From: Gorillibacterium sp.
GTDB lineage: Bacteria; Bacillota; Bacilli; Paenibacillales; NBRC-103111
NCBI GenBank assembly: GCA_023511325.1
Contig: JAIMBU010000150.1
Location: 1 to 6,638 of the forward strand
Reading direction: 5' to 3'
DNA length: 6,638 nt
Shown: positions 1 to 6,453 of the stretch, in pieces
How the letters are laid out: every line of letters begins with the position of its first letter
How positions within the stretch are numbered: the stretch's first letter is position 1
The notes under the pieces: generated by a model
Database searches by the model: none
What the model was told of the DNA's origin: nothing
Seen by the model: the letters and a program-made list of their open reading frames with translations, nothing else
Position numbers and translations under genes: made by a program

Positions 1-129
1 CAAGTGATCGCAGAAATTGCGGAAACGAATGCTTCTGGAACTCAAAATGTATCGTCAGCGGTGGAGGAGCAATTTGCTTCTATGGAAGAAATTACTTCAT
101 CCGCCTCTTCCGGATGGAGAAGGGAATGA
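1..129 (+). pseudogene. Methyl-accepting chemotaxis protein, C-terminal remnant
   Basis: Frame 1 is open from the window edge to a TGA at 127-129 and encodes 42 residues. It begins QVIAEIAETNASGTQNVSSA and continues with a VEEQ...SMEEITSSASS stretch. This is the heptad-like adaptation region near the C-terminus of many Bacillus and Paenibacillus chemoreceptors, including the Glu/Gln-rich VEEQ segment. Intact relatives continue for some 15-20 more residues (a coiled-coil helix ending in a hydrophobic tail). Here the similarity stops after SSASS (about base 111), and the frame runs into the unrelated residues GWRRE and a stop. The gene's 5' part lies outside the window, so its full length is unknown. 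Seen: the family-like sequence and the abrupt change. Inferred: the 3' end was replaced by recombination with an AraC-type gene. Its loss of function is likely but not certain, because only the extreme tail is affected. Confidence 0.75.
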
Positions 130-170
130 CACCTGCAGCCTACCGCCGTAAGCGGCGGGGTTATACGTAA
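93..170 (+). pseudogene. AraC-family regulator, C-terminal helix-turn-helix remnant
   Basis: Frame 3 reads YFIRLFRMEKGMTPAAYRRK, followed by RRGYT and a TAA at 168-170. This matches the end of the second helix-turn-helix of AraC/XylS proteins, where the pattern YF-x-R-x-F-[RK]...G-[MT]-[ST]-P-x-x-Y-R is nearly universal. Upstream of Tyr (base 93) the frame stays open but is no longer AraC-like, because there the DNA codes for the chemoreceptor tail in frame 1. Only about 25 of the usual 280-500 residues remain, so this cannot be a functional protein. It is not a copy of the complete AraC gene at 5174-6067, whose equivalent end reads GTTPGEYRNKR. The remnant lies on the same strand and about 225 bases upstream of the GH36 gene, so the lost regulator may once have been that gene's neighbour (inference). 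Confidence 0.72.
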
Positions 171-319
171 TCCTTCTAATGAGCCATTCTTTTGTTCAAC
201 TTATATAGATGGAGCATTGCTTTGTTGATTCCTCAATAGAATAAGTAGTTAACGGAGTAAAGTATTCTCATTATTAACAACACCTAATTCCCGCAAAGTC
301 CTCTACCAATCAAAATATG
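171..319. other. Non-coding AT-rich spacer, no gene recognised
   Basis: I find no open frame of useful length in this stretch, and stops are frequent in all frames. The only protein-like run is an 18-codon stretch on the minus strand ending at a TAG at 176-178 (GINKAMLHLYKLNKRMAH). It has the basic-hydrophobic feel of a transposase tail, but I cannot assign it. No tRNA-like fold or T-box/riboswitch signature was recognised. Confidence 0.4.
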
Positions 320-348
320 TTTACTAATCGTTTCCTAAATAATATAAT
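320..348 (+). promoter_or_regulatory. Probable sigma-A promoter of the GH36 gene
   Basis: A -35-like TTTACT at 320-325 (4 of 6 to TTGACA) is followed after exactly 17 bases by a perfect TATAAT at 343-348. Transcription would start near base 355, giving a leader of about 40 bases before the ATG at 396. The region between the hexamers contains a weak cre/LacI-operator-like core (AATCGTTTCCT, about 326-336). It differs from the CcpA cre consensus at two conserved positions on its left side, so catabolite control is only a possibility. Confidence 0.6.
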
Positions 349-376
349 TTAGACGTATCCTTATTATTCATTCACC

Positions 377-382
377 AGGAGG
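377..382 (+). promoter_or_regulatory. Ribosome binding site of the GH36 gene
   Basis: AGGAGG is a perfect anti-Shine-Dalgarno match, 13 bases before the ATG at 396. The spacing is longer than the usual 7-9, but no other in-frame start fits better, and the encoded N-terminus looks complete. Confidence 0.75.
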
Positions 383-395
383 CAACCTAAATTCT

Positions 396-2156
396 ATGGA
401 AATCTACAAACAGCCCATCAACATGATCGGAACAGATGCTACCTTTCACGGATCGCTATCTGTGCAACCCCTTAAAGAGGGAGTAACGTTAGTCTATATT
501 CAGATTGAAGCCGACCAGAAAGCATATCCACCGGTTATCCGTGTCGAGTGGTCTCATCCTGCCGTGGATATTCATGCGATGTGGCATCCCGGCAATGCGC
601 GGAGCAAAACTCTCCAAACCGATTGGTCTGGAAGCTTTAAGTCGAAAAGTACAACACTTGCGCCAATAACCAGCCTATACAATCTCAATGGGCAGAATCG
701 CTTGACCTTCGCTTGTTCGGATGCGCTTAGTCCGATTACCGTCAAAGTGGGCATTCATGAAGAGGACTCCACGTTCCTCTGCTCGATCACTTTATTTGAA
801 GAACCCATGCCAAAGATTGATAAGTACGAAGCCGTGTTGCGTATCGATACAAGAGATATCCCTTATTATCAATCTATCCGCGATGTTCAAGTCTGGTGGG
901 AGAGCTTCCCCGGTCTTGAACCCGCCTATGTGCCGGAAATCGCGTTCATGCCGATGTACTCGACATGGTACTCCTTCCATCAAGACCTCAATGCCAGAGA
1001 GGTAGAAAAGCAATGCGAGCTAGCCAAGTCGCTTGGCTGTGAAACCGTGATTGTCGATGATGGCTGGCAGACAGAAGATAATAATCGCGGTTACGCCTAC
1101 ACGGGAGATTGGGAAGTATCCCTCAAGAAAATGGGAGATATGCGCACCCATGTTGATGCCGTTCACCAGCTTGGGATGAAATACATGCTCTGGTACTCCG
1201 TGCCTTTTGTTGGCAACAAGAGTAAGGCTTGGAGCCAATTTGAGCACCAGTTTCTTCGGTTGGACGAAAGATTGCAGGCTGGGGTGCTCGATCCCCGTTT
1301 TCCGGATGTTCGAGCGTATTTGATCGGCCTTTACACAGCGGCGGTTCGCGAATGGGGAATCGACGGTTTGAAGCTTGATTTTGTTGATAGCTTCCATCTG
1401 AGTGCGGATAAGCGCGATGAGGTTGGTGCTGGTCGAGATTATGAATCCGTTCCAGCAGCAGTTGATCGTCTACTGACTGATGCGATGTTGCAGTTACGCG
1501 CGATTAAACCAGATATCTTAATCGAGTTCCGCCAATCCTACATCGGCCCGTTAATGCGTAAATACGGTAACATTTTTCGAGCCAGCGACTGTCCCAATGA
1601 TTCCATCGACAATCGCCTCCGCACCCTTGACCTGCGGTTAATGTCTGGCAACACAGCTGTCCACGCCGATATGATCATGTTCAATCCGACAGAACCAGTC
1701 GAAAGTGCTGCGATGCAACTGATTAATGTTCTGTTCTCCGTGCCGCAGATCTCGGTGATGTTACAGGAAACAGACAGCCCGCAGATGCGGATGTTACGAT
1801 TCTGGCTATCCTTCTGCAAGGAGCATCAGGATGTATTGCTCAAAGGGGATTTGGCACCGACTCAACCAGAAATGCTCTATCCACTGGTCAAGGCGTCACT
1901 CCCCCACAAGCAGGTAGCCGTCATCTATTCACATGTTGTCATCCCTGTGGATGGAGTGCCAGCCGAACAATTGATCCTTGTTAATGGAACGTACCATGAT
2001 AGTATCGTCATCAAGCTTTCAACTGCATGGGGTACTTATTCGCTGGATGTGAGGAACTGTCTGGGTGAGCAAGTTCAAACTAGCGTCATCCAGCTCAGTG
2101 CTGGCCTGCACGAAATAAAAGTACCGAAAGCTGGAGTTATTTTTCTGAAAAGCTAG
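396..2156 (+). CDS. Glycoside hydrolase family 36 (alpha-galactosidase-like)
   Basis: A predicted retaining exo-glycosidase of clan GH-D, best described as alpha-galactosidase-like. It has 586 residues: an N-terminal beta-sandwich (about 1-160), a (beta/alpha)8 barrel (about 180-490) and a C-terminal beta domain (about 500-586). It is close in length to compact members such as Thermotoga GalA and shorter than the ~720-residue bacterial type. Visible barrel motifs are STWYSFHQD (189-197), IVDDGWQ (219-225), GLKLDF with the expected nucleophile Asp328, and RASDCPND with the expected acid/base Asp398. The CxxGxGR pocket motif of classical GH36 enzymes is absent; the matching place reads RQSYIGP (379-385), so the exact sugar specificity is uncertain. 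There is no signal peptide or membrane segment, so it should be cytoplasmic and act on imported oligosaccharides. It has its own promoter and converges on the rhamnosidase gene. The family call is firm; the substrate is inferred. Confidence 0.85.
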   Translation: MEIYKQPINMIGTDATFHGSLSVQPLKEGVTLVYIQIEADQKAYPPVIRVEWSHPAVDIHAMWHPGNARSKTLQTDWSGSFKSKSTTLAPITSLYNLNGQNRLTFACSDALSPITVKVGIHEEDSTFLCSITLFEEPMPKIDKYEAVLRIDTRDIPYYQSIRDVQVWWESFPGLEPAYVPEIAFMPMYSTWYSFHQDLNAREVEKQCELAKSLGCETVIVDDGWQTEDNNRGYAYTGDWEVSLKKMGDMRTHVDAVHQLGMKYMLWYSVPFVGNKSKAWSQFEHQFLRLDERLQAGVLDPRFPDVRAYLIGLYTAAVREWGIDGLKLDFVDSFHLSADKRDEVGAGRDYESVPAAVDRLLTDAMLQLRAIKPDILIEFRQSYIGPLMRKYGNIFRASDCPNDSIDNRLRTLDLRLMSGNTAVHADMIMFNPTEPVESAAMQLINVLFSVPQISVMLQETDSPQMRMLRFWLSFCKEHQDVLLKGDLAPTQPEMLYPLVKASLPHKQVAVIYSHVVIPVDGVPAEQLILVNGTYHDSIVIKLSTAWGTYSLDVRNCLGEQVQTSVIQLSAGLHEIKVPKAGVIFLKS

Positions 2157-2293
2157 GACGACCACTCCTTCTGTCGCTGCTTGAAAACCATCCGAATCGA
2201 AAGGGTCATGTGTTGATTAAGGCTGGAATCGTCAGAAACGTTTCCTTATCAAAGTTAATGGAATCAAATCGGGATAAAGAGATTGCGGAAAGC
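2157..2293. other. Intergenic spacer before the terminator
   Basis: There is no supported gene here. The stretch contains the 10-base perfect palindrome GAAACGTTTC at 2235-2244, next to CTGGAATCGTCAG (2223-2235). The latter nearly repeats (12 of 13 bases) a segment in the rhamnosidase/AraC control region at 5058-5070. A leftover of a former promoter region is possible, but there is no gene start beside it. Confidence 0.4.
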
Positions 2294-2324
2294 AAAAAGA
2301 GCGGAGATTTCTCCCGCTCTTTTT
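2294..2324. terminator. Bidirectional intrinsic terminator between convergent genes
   Basis: Two perfect 11-base arms, AAAAAGAGCGG (2294-2304) and CCGCTCTTTTT (2314-2324), enclose a 9-base loop. Read on the plus strand, a GC-containing stem ends in a T run; read on the minus strand the same is true because of the A run. It lies 11 bases past the rhamnosidase stop and 137 bases past the GH36 stop, so it can end both transcripts. Confidence 0.9.
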
Positions 2325-2335
2325 GTTGATTTAGG

Positions 2336-5008
2336 TCAACCGGGAAAAGTAATCCGATAGCTGCCTGAGCCTACTATAAAACGAATGCCAAACTCCGTTT
2401 TTTCCAGTTCCCGTAAATCTCCCCAACGATCCAATGGCTGACCGCTTTCCTGAATATGCTCGGATTCTGCCACTGGTAGAATCACCTCTGCTTCCGTGTT
2501 GGCTGGGATTGTGATGGACATCTCCACCATTCCGTCTTCAAGCTTAATCCATCCTGCTTTGATCTCCCCATAGAGAGAAACCTTTGTTGCTTCCGCATAA
2601 GACAAGGCTTCACCAATATGAGGCTGAATACGGATTTTCTTGTAGCCAGGGTTAGCCTCAACCGTGTCAATTCCAGCAACTTTCCGATAAAACCATTCAC
2701 CAATCGCTCCATAGGCATAATGATTGTAAGAATTCATATTCTCACTCCAGAATGAGCCGTCTGGTTTAATTCCATCCCAATGCTCCCAAATCGTGGTTGC
2801 TCCTTTACTAACGGAGTACAGCCAAGATGGGTACTCCTTCTGGAGAGCAAGCTGATAGGCTAAATCAGTATAACCAAAGCGCGTCAGCACCAGACAGAGG
2901 TAAGGGGTTCCCACGAAGCCAGTTGTCAGGTGCGTGCCATTCTCTTCAATGTGTGCAGCCAGCATACCCGCTGTTCGTGCACGATCCTTCTCCTCCAGCA
3001 GATCGAACATGAGAGCTAAAGCGTACGCTGTTTGAGTTGGAGAAGCCACCCTTCCCGAAGGAGTAACGAATTCCTCACAGAAGGCACGACTAATATTCTG
3101 GTGCAGTGTTTCATAGGTACTAGCTTCTTCGTACTTGCCGATTACAGCAGCAGCTTTGGCAACGATCTGCGTGGAGTAGGCGAAGAATGCGGTGGCAATC
3201 AGATCTCTTGGTGTAGCTCCAATATAGCTGTTTTCTTTGGCATCAAGACCAAGCCAATCACCGAAATGAGAGCCGGTATTCCATAAGAACTCATTTTCGC
3301 CTTGGGCGCGGATATATTCTACCCAAGCCTTCATACTTTCAAATTGATTCTCGAGGATGCGTTCATCTCCATAAGACTCGTAAATCGTCCACGGGCAGAT
3401 AACTGCCGCATCTCCCCACGCTGCTGAGCTGTAACCGACTGCAGGAACGTCGGGAATAACATGGGGTACACCACCATCCGGCTGTTGATCAGCCGCTAGG
3501 TCCCGTAGCCATTTTGTAAAGAAATTAGCCACATTAAAGTTAAAGGCTGCCGTCCGCACAAAGGCTTGCGCGTCTCCGGTCCAGCCGAGCCGTTCGTCCC
3601 GCTGTGGACAATCGGTTGGGACGTCGAGGAAATTCCCCTTTTGCCCCCAAATAATATTATGTTGAAGTTGGTTGATCATCTCGTCTGAGCAAGCAAATGA
3701 CCCTGTTGGCGTCAGGTCGGTATGGATGACACAGCCCGTGATCTGCTCAATCGTTCCATCTGAAGGCAACCCCTCTACTCTTACATAGCGAAAGCCTTGA
3801 AAGGATAGAAACGGTTCATAGGTTTCGGATTCATTACCTTGGCAAATATAAGTGATGGTTTGCTTTGCTGAGCGCAGATTGGTCGTATAGAAGTTCCCTG
3901 CTTGGTCCAGTACCTCCGCGTGTGTAAGCTTAATAACGGTTCCTTGCTGCGCCCGGATGGTAAAACGCACCCAACCGACCATATTCTGACCGAGATCGTA
4001 CACCGTCTCCCCTTTGGGAGTAGTTAGGATAGCGATCGGCTGCAATTCCTCGACAATGCGCACGGGATTATTCTCTTGGGCAACAAGTGTTTCATAACGA
4101 TAGGGATACAGGACGGCCGCATTCCACCCTGCAGCTGTAAAACCTGCTTGATTCCATCCGGCCTGCGTGAGTCTAGCATCATAGGTTTCGCCGTGATAGA
4201 GCTCCGACATTCGCAGTGCTTCGGTACTGTACGTCCACGAGTCATCCGTAATTACCATTTCTTCGCTTCCATCAGCGTAAACAACATGCATTTGTAGCAA
4301 TAGCGCACGAGTATCACCGAATATTTCCTTTTTACCTTCCCAGGCCAAATCACCTTTATACCAACCATTGCCCAGCATCACACCGAGCACATTCTCTTTA
4401 TTCGCTTCATCCCCCACAAGCAGATGGGTCACATCATAGGTCTGGTATTGCAGTCTCTTCCTGTAGCTGGTCCAGCCGGGTGCAAACAAGGTATCATCAG
4501 CGGGGACACCATTGACGTATAGTCGATAAATCCCTAGTGCTGTCGCATAGATGCGAGCCGATTCTACCTTTGCTTTAACGGAAAAGCTTTTGCGAAGGTA
4601 ATGACAGGGATCTTCACCTTCCACCTCTGGTAACACACCCGTGATAAAATGGGCTTGCCAGTCCTCAGCAGTGAGGAATGCGGTTTCCCAATAAGCTGTC
4701 TCGCTCCAAGCTGAAGCCAGCTCGCTATCGGTCCAAACCTGGATTCGATAATTATAGCGCGTGCGTGAAGCTAGCTCAGGTCCTGCATATTCGACGTGAA
4801 CCGACTGGTCGCTGACTACCTTACCCGTATCCCACAGGGGTTGCTCAAAGTCTTCCTCTAGAGCCACCTGAATTCGGTATGCGGTCTGCTTGATGTTCCG
4901 GGCCTCACCTGCATCCAGCTTCCAGCTCAGTCGCGGATGGCGTTCATCCGTGCCAATCGGGTTATGTTTATATTCACAGCAAGGATCATAAATGCCAATC
5001 AAGTCCAT
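2336..5008 (-). CDS. Alpha-L-rhamnosidase, GH78
   Basis: An inverting GH78 enzyme that removes terminal alpha-L-rhamnose from glycosides or rhamnogalacturonan fragments. It has 890 residues in standard GH78 order: a fibronectin-III-like N-terminal domain (about 8-105), a Bac_rhamnosid_N domain (about 130-310, with GNGWYKGD around Trp216), a concanavalin-like domain (about 315-425, with DLGQNMVGW at 338-346), the (alpha/alpha)6 catalytic barrel (about 435-770) and a C-terminal beta domain (about 775-860). The hallmark DCPQRDERLGW spans 466-475 region, with Glu472 the expected general acid. FGDWLGL carries Asp584, and WEHWDG carries Glu742, the expected base. The start is the ATG at 5008: AGGAGG lies at 5018-5023, 9 bases away, while the TTG at 5017 directly abuts it and cannot be used. 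There is no signal peptide, so it is cytoplasmic. It is divergent from the AraC gene, its likely regulator, and looks intact and complete. Confidence 0.95.
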   Translation of the reverse strand: MDLIGIYDPCCEYKHNPIGTDERHPRLSWKLDAGEARNIKQTAYRIQVALEEDFEQPLWDTGKVVSDQSVHVEYAGPELASRTRYNYRIQVWTDSELASAWSETAYWETAFLTAEDWQAHFITGVLPEVEGEDPCHYLRKSFSVKAKVESARIYATALGIYRLYVNGVPADDTLFAPGWTSYRKRLQYQTYDVTHLLVGDEANKENVLGVMLGNGWYKGDLAWEGKKEIFGDTRALLLQMHVVYADGSEEMVITDDSWTYSTEALRMSELYHGETYDARLTQAGWNQAGFTAAGWNAAVLYPYRYETLVAQENNPVRIVEELQPIAILTTPKGETVYDLGQNMVGWVRFTIRAQQGTVIKLTHAEVLDQAGNFYTTNLRSAKQTITYICQGNESETYEPFLSFQGFRYVRVEGLPSDGTIEQITGCVIHTDLTPTGSFACSDEMINQLQHNIIWGQKGNFLDVPTDCPQRDERLGWTGDAQAFVRTAAFNFNVANFFTKWLRDLAADQQPDGGVPHVIPDVPAVGYSSAAWGDAAVICPWTIYESYGDERILENQFESMKAWVEYIRAQGENEFLWNTGSHFGDWLGLDAKENSYIGATPRDLIATAFFAYSTQIVAKAAAVIGKYEEASTYETLHQNISRAFCEEFVTPSGRVASPTQTAYALALMFDLLEEKDRARTAGMLAAHIEENGTHLTTGFVGTPYLCLVLTRFGYTDLAYQLALQKEYPSWLYSVSKGATTIWEHWDGIKPDGSFWSENMNSYNHYAYGAIGEWFYRKVAGIDTVEANPGYKKIRIQPHIGEALSYAEATKVSLYGEIKAGWIKLEDGMVEMSITIPANTEAEVILPVAESEHIQESGQPLDRWGDLRELEKTEFGIRFIVGSGSYRITFPG

Positions 5009-5017
5009 ATGATTCAA

Positions 5018-5023
5018 CCTCCT
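5018..5023 (-). promoter_or_regulatory. Ribosome binding site that fixes the rhamnosidase start
   Basis: Read on the minus strand this is AGGAGG. It is 9 bases before the ATG at 5008-5006 and zero bases before the in-frame TTG at 5017-5015. The spacing decides for the ATG and shortens the longest open frame by three codons. Confidence 0.9.
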
Positions 5024-5032
5024 CGATTAATC

Positions 5033-5042
5033 AAAACGTTTT
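5033..5042. promoter_or_regulatory. Palindrome AAAACGTTTT, possible operator
   Basis: A perfect 10-base palindrome with a central CG, located in the leader of the rhamnosidase about 25 bases before its ATG. A central CG flanked by A and T tracts is the core shape of LacI/CcpA-family operators, but the flanks differ from the cre consensus at three conserved positions. A roadblock-type operator in the leader is plausible but unproven. Confidence 0.3.
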
Positions 5043-5097
5043 TCTTTCTCCAATTTACTGGAATCGACAGGAGATAAATACGGCTATTCTTGACTTT

Positions 5098-5103
5098 TTT
5101 ATA
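5098..5103 (-). promoter_or_regulatory. Candidate -10 box of the rhamnosidase promoter
   Basis: Read on the minus strand this is TATAAA, giving a leader of roughly 80 bases. No good -35 hexamer lies 16-18 bases upstream of it, which would fit a promoter that needs an activator, such as the divergent AraC protein. Weak call. Confidence 0.35.
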
Positions 5104-5111
5104 AGGTAAAA

Positions 5112-5142
5112 ATGACAAGTTAACGAATCCCTATTGTATAAT
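5112..5142 (+). promoter_or_regulatory. Probable promoter of the AraC-family gene
   Basis: A perfect TATAAT is at 5137-5142, with TG directly before it, and ATGACA (5 of 6 to TTGACA) at 5112-5117. The spacer is 19 bases, longer than the ideal 17. Transcription would start near 5149, leaving about 25 bases of leader. It overlaps the upstream side of the rhamnosidase promoter, so binding by the regulator could affect both genes. Confidence 0.55.
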
Positions 5143-5173
5143 GGGAAAGAAACGGTCGAGGGAGGAATAACGG

Positions 5174-6067
5174 ATGCACTCAGAGCAAGCCAAGGCACTT
5201 CTCAAAGGATCAAACCATTTTCGTGAAGGGTTCCCGATCTATATCAATCGTGTGGAGGAGACGTTTGATTTAGATTTTCATACGCATGATTTTATCGAGA
5301 TTACCTATGTTTGCGAAGGGAAGGGCTATCATCATATCGGTGAACAGGTGGTTCCGGTCAGCAAGGGAGAGTTGTTCGTCATTCCGATTGGGATTCCCCA
5401 TGTCTTCCGCCCCGTATCCGCAAGCCGTTCCGACAGGCTGGTTGTGTATAACTGTATCTTCACTGAGCAGGCGCTTAAGTCGACTGCTGATACAGTTGGC
5501 GATTTCACACTTGCCACTGCCTTGAGATTGCATCTTGGAGAGCAGCAAGCAGGCTATGGTATTCTTGACCGCGAGCTTTCGTTTGAGCCGATTTTTCAGA
5601 GCATGCTAGAGGAGCACACAACCAAGAAACCGGGCTTCACCGCTGTTCTTCACTCGCTGCTCGGCTGGCTGCTGATCCTGCTTGCCCGCAAGCTAGAACA
5701 ACCGGATGATGTCCGGTTTGAAGCTGCTGATGCGATTGGTGAGACGATGGATTACATCCGCCATCACGTAGCCGAGGATCTCAACCTGCAAGCCTTAGCA
5801 GAACGAAGTCGCCTTAGTGAAAGACATTTCTTCCGTCTATTCAAGCAGCGGACTGGTCAGACCTTTCATTCCTTTGTGCAGCAAGCCCGCGTGCGGACGG
5901 CCTGTGAATACCTTGCCGGGACAACCCTTAAGATATCAGCCATCGCCGAAAATGTTGGGTATAAGGATCTGCAGTCCTTTTACCGTGTATTCAAACAAGT
6001 CGTCGGTACGACGCCCGGGGAATACAGGAATAAACGCTTAGATGTCCAAGGACGCCTAAGCGTTTAG
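5174..6067 (+). CDS. AraC-family transcriptional regulator with cupin sensor domain
   Basis: A 297-residue DNA-binding protein of the AraC/XylS family. The N-terminal cupin-type sensor (about 20-110) shows the typical FHTHDF-type start (His36, His38), an EITYV strand, a GKGYH turn and a GELFVIPIGIPHVF segment, matching sugar-binding AraC_binding domains. A helical linker (about 150-180) leads to two helix-turn-helix units (about 203-287), with the conserved pieces LSERHFFRLFK and, in the second unit, IAENVGY...FYRVFK...GTTPGEYR (ending at 285). GGAGG at 5161-5165 is 8 bases before the ATG, supporting this start. It is divergent from the rhamnosidase gene across 165 bases, the usual layout for a local activator; rhamnose or a rhamnose-containing sugar is the likely inducer (inference). 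It may also control the GH36 gene. Its last codons and stop lie inside a long inverted repeat. Family call firm; inducer unknown. Confidence 0.93.
   Translation: MHSEQAKALLKGSNHFREGFPIYINRVEETFDLDFHTHDFIEITYVCEGKGYHHIGEQVVPVSKGELFVIPIGIPHVFRPVSASRSDRLVVYNCIFTEQALKSTADTVGDFTLATALRLHLGEQQAGYGILDRELSFEPIFQSMLEEHTTKKPGFTAVLHSLLGWLLILLARKLEQPDDVRFEAADAIGETMDYIRHHVAEDLNLQALAERSRLSERHFFRLFKQRTGQTFHSFVQQARVRTACEYLAGTTLKISAIAENVGYKDLQSFYRVFKQVVGTTPGEYRNKRLDVQGRLSV
6031..6066 (+). repeat. Long inverted repeat across the AraC gene end, terminator-like
   Basis: Perfect 11-base arms TAAACGCTTAG (6031-6041) and CTAAGCGTTTA (6056-6066) flank a 14-base centre that itself contains GTCC-AA-GGAC (6044-6053). 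The transcript could therefore fold into one long hairpin interrupted by a mismatch and a wobble. The right arm covers the first bases of the TAG stop. No T run follows on either strand, so it is not a classic intrinsic terminator. It could protect the mRNA end or slow ribosomes at the stop. Confidence 0.65.
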
Positions 6068-6111
6068 CGGTGGTGAAATTAAATTCATCTGATGCGTGAG
6101 GATTTAGACGA

Positions 6112-6453
6112 CTATATTGTTGACCCAGAACAGCAATTCTTATACTTTCTCCCGCTGCCGCAGGCACAAGGATCGTTACGACCTGGGAGATTACCCTTGA
6201 AATAACGTTCCACGTTGTCCTTGAACATTTGCACGCGTAAGTTTGCTCCGTGCTGCTTCATTCGCTCATCGGCATGAGCGTATATCTGCTTATAGCTGGC
6301 ACAAAAATAATCGACATCCGATGCGCTTAAGTCGTCCGCCCATTTCCGATTGCGGGGACATCCACCATGGCAAAGCGGTTTGTATTCACAACTGCGGCAG
6401 GCCTCAGGTAGCGTCGGCTTCATGCCGAGGAATTTCTGCTGTATCCTTGTCCA
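6112..6453 (-). pseudogene. Anaerobic sulfatase-maturase-like protein, C-terminal fragment with SEC-C motif
   Basis: The frame encodes the tail of a radical SAM/SPASM protein of the anaerobic sulfatase-maturating type. From about base 6444 inward it reads IQQKFLGMKPTLPEACRSC, followed by the CX2CX5CX3C SPASM pattern ending in HGGCPRNR, then a later Cys in DYFC, as in complete family members. It ends with GRNDPCACGSG and a CC pair, which is a zinc-binding SEC-C motif (CxCx8CC). Intact proteins are about 370-450 residues; here the CxxxCxxC iron-sulfur and SAM-binding core and the first SPASM cysteines are missing, and an in-frame TAA sits at 6454-6456 just upstream. An ATG at 6423 exists but has no convincing ribosome binding site. 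No sulfatase gene is in the window. Seen: sequence match and truncation. Inferred: a decayed remnant with no maturase activity. Confidence 0.8.

Noticed and set aside
143..158. Hairpin CCGCCG-TAAG-CGGCGG as a terminator
   Set aside because: It is a perfect 6-base stem but lies within the AraC remnant's Arg-rich coding tail and has no T run after it.
1020..1397. 125-codon minus-strand open frame inside the GH36 gene
   Set aside because: It is antisense to conserved GH36 barrel motifs, has no ribosome binding site, and its sequence resembles no family; a shadow frame.
1538..1819. 93-codon minus-strand open frame inside the GH36 gene
   Set aside because: Also a shadow of the conserved barrel, including the acid/base motif on the opposite strand.
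2175..2329. Open frame of about 45 codons (LLENHPNRKGHVLIKAG onward) after the GH36 gene
   Set aside because: No suitable start or ribosome binding site, no family match, and its end runs through the terminator stem.
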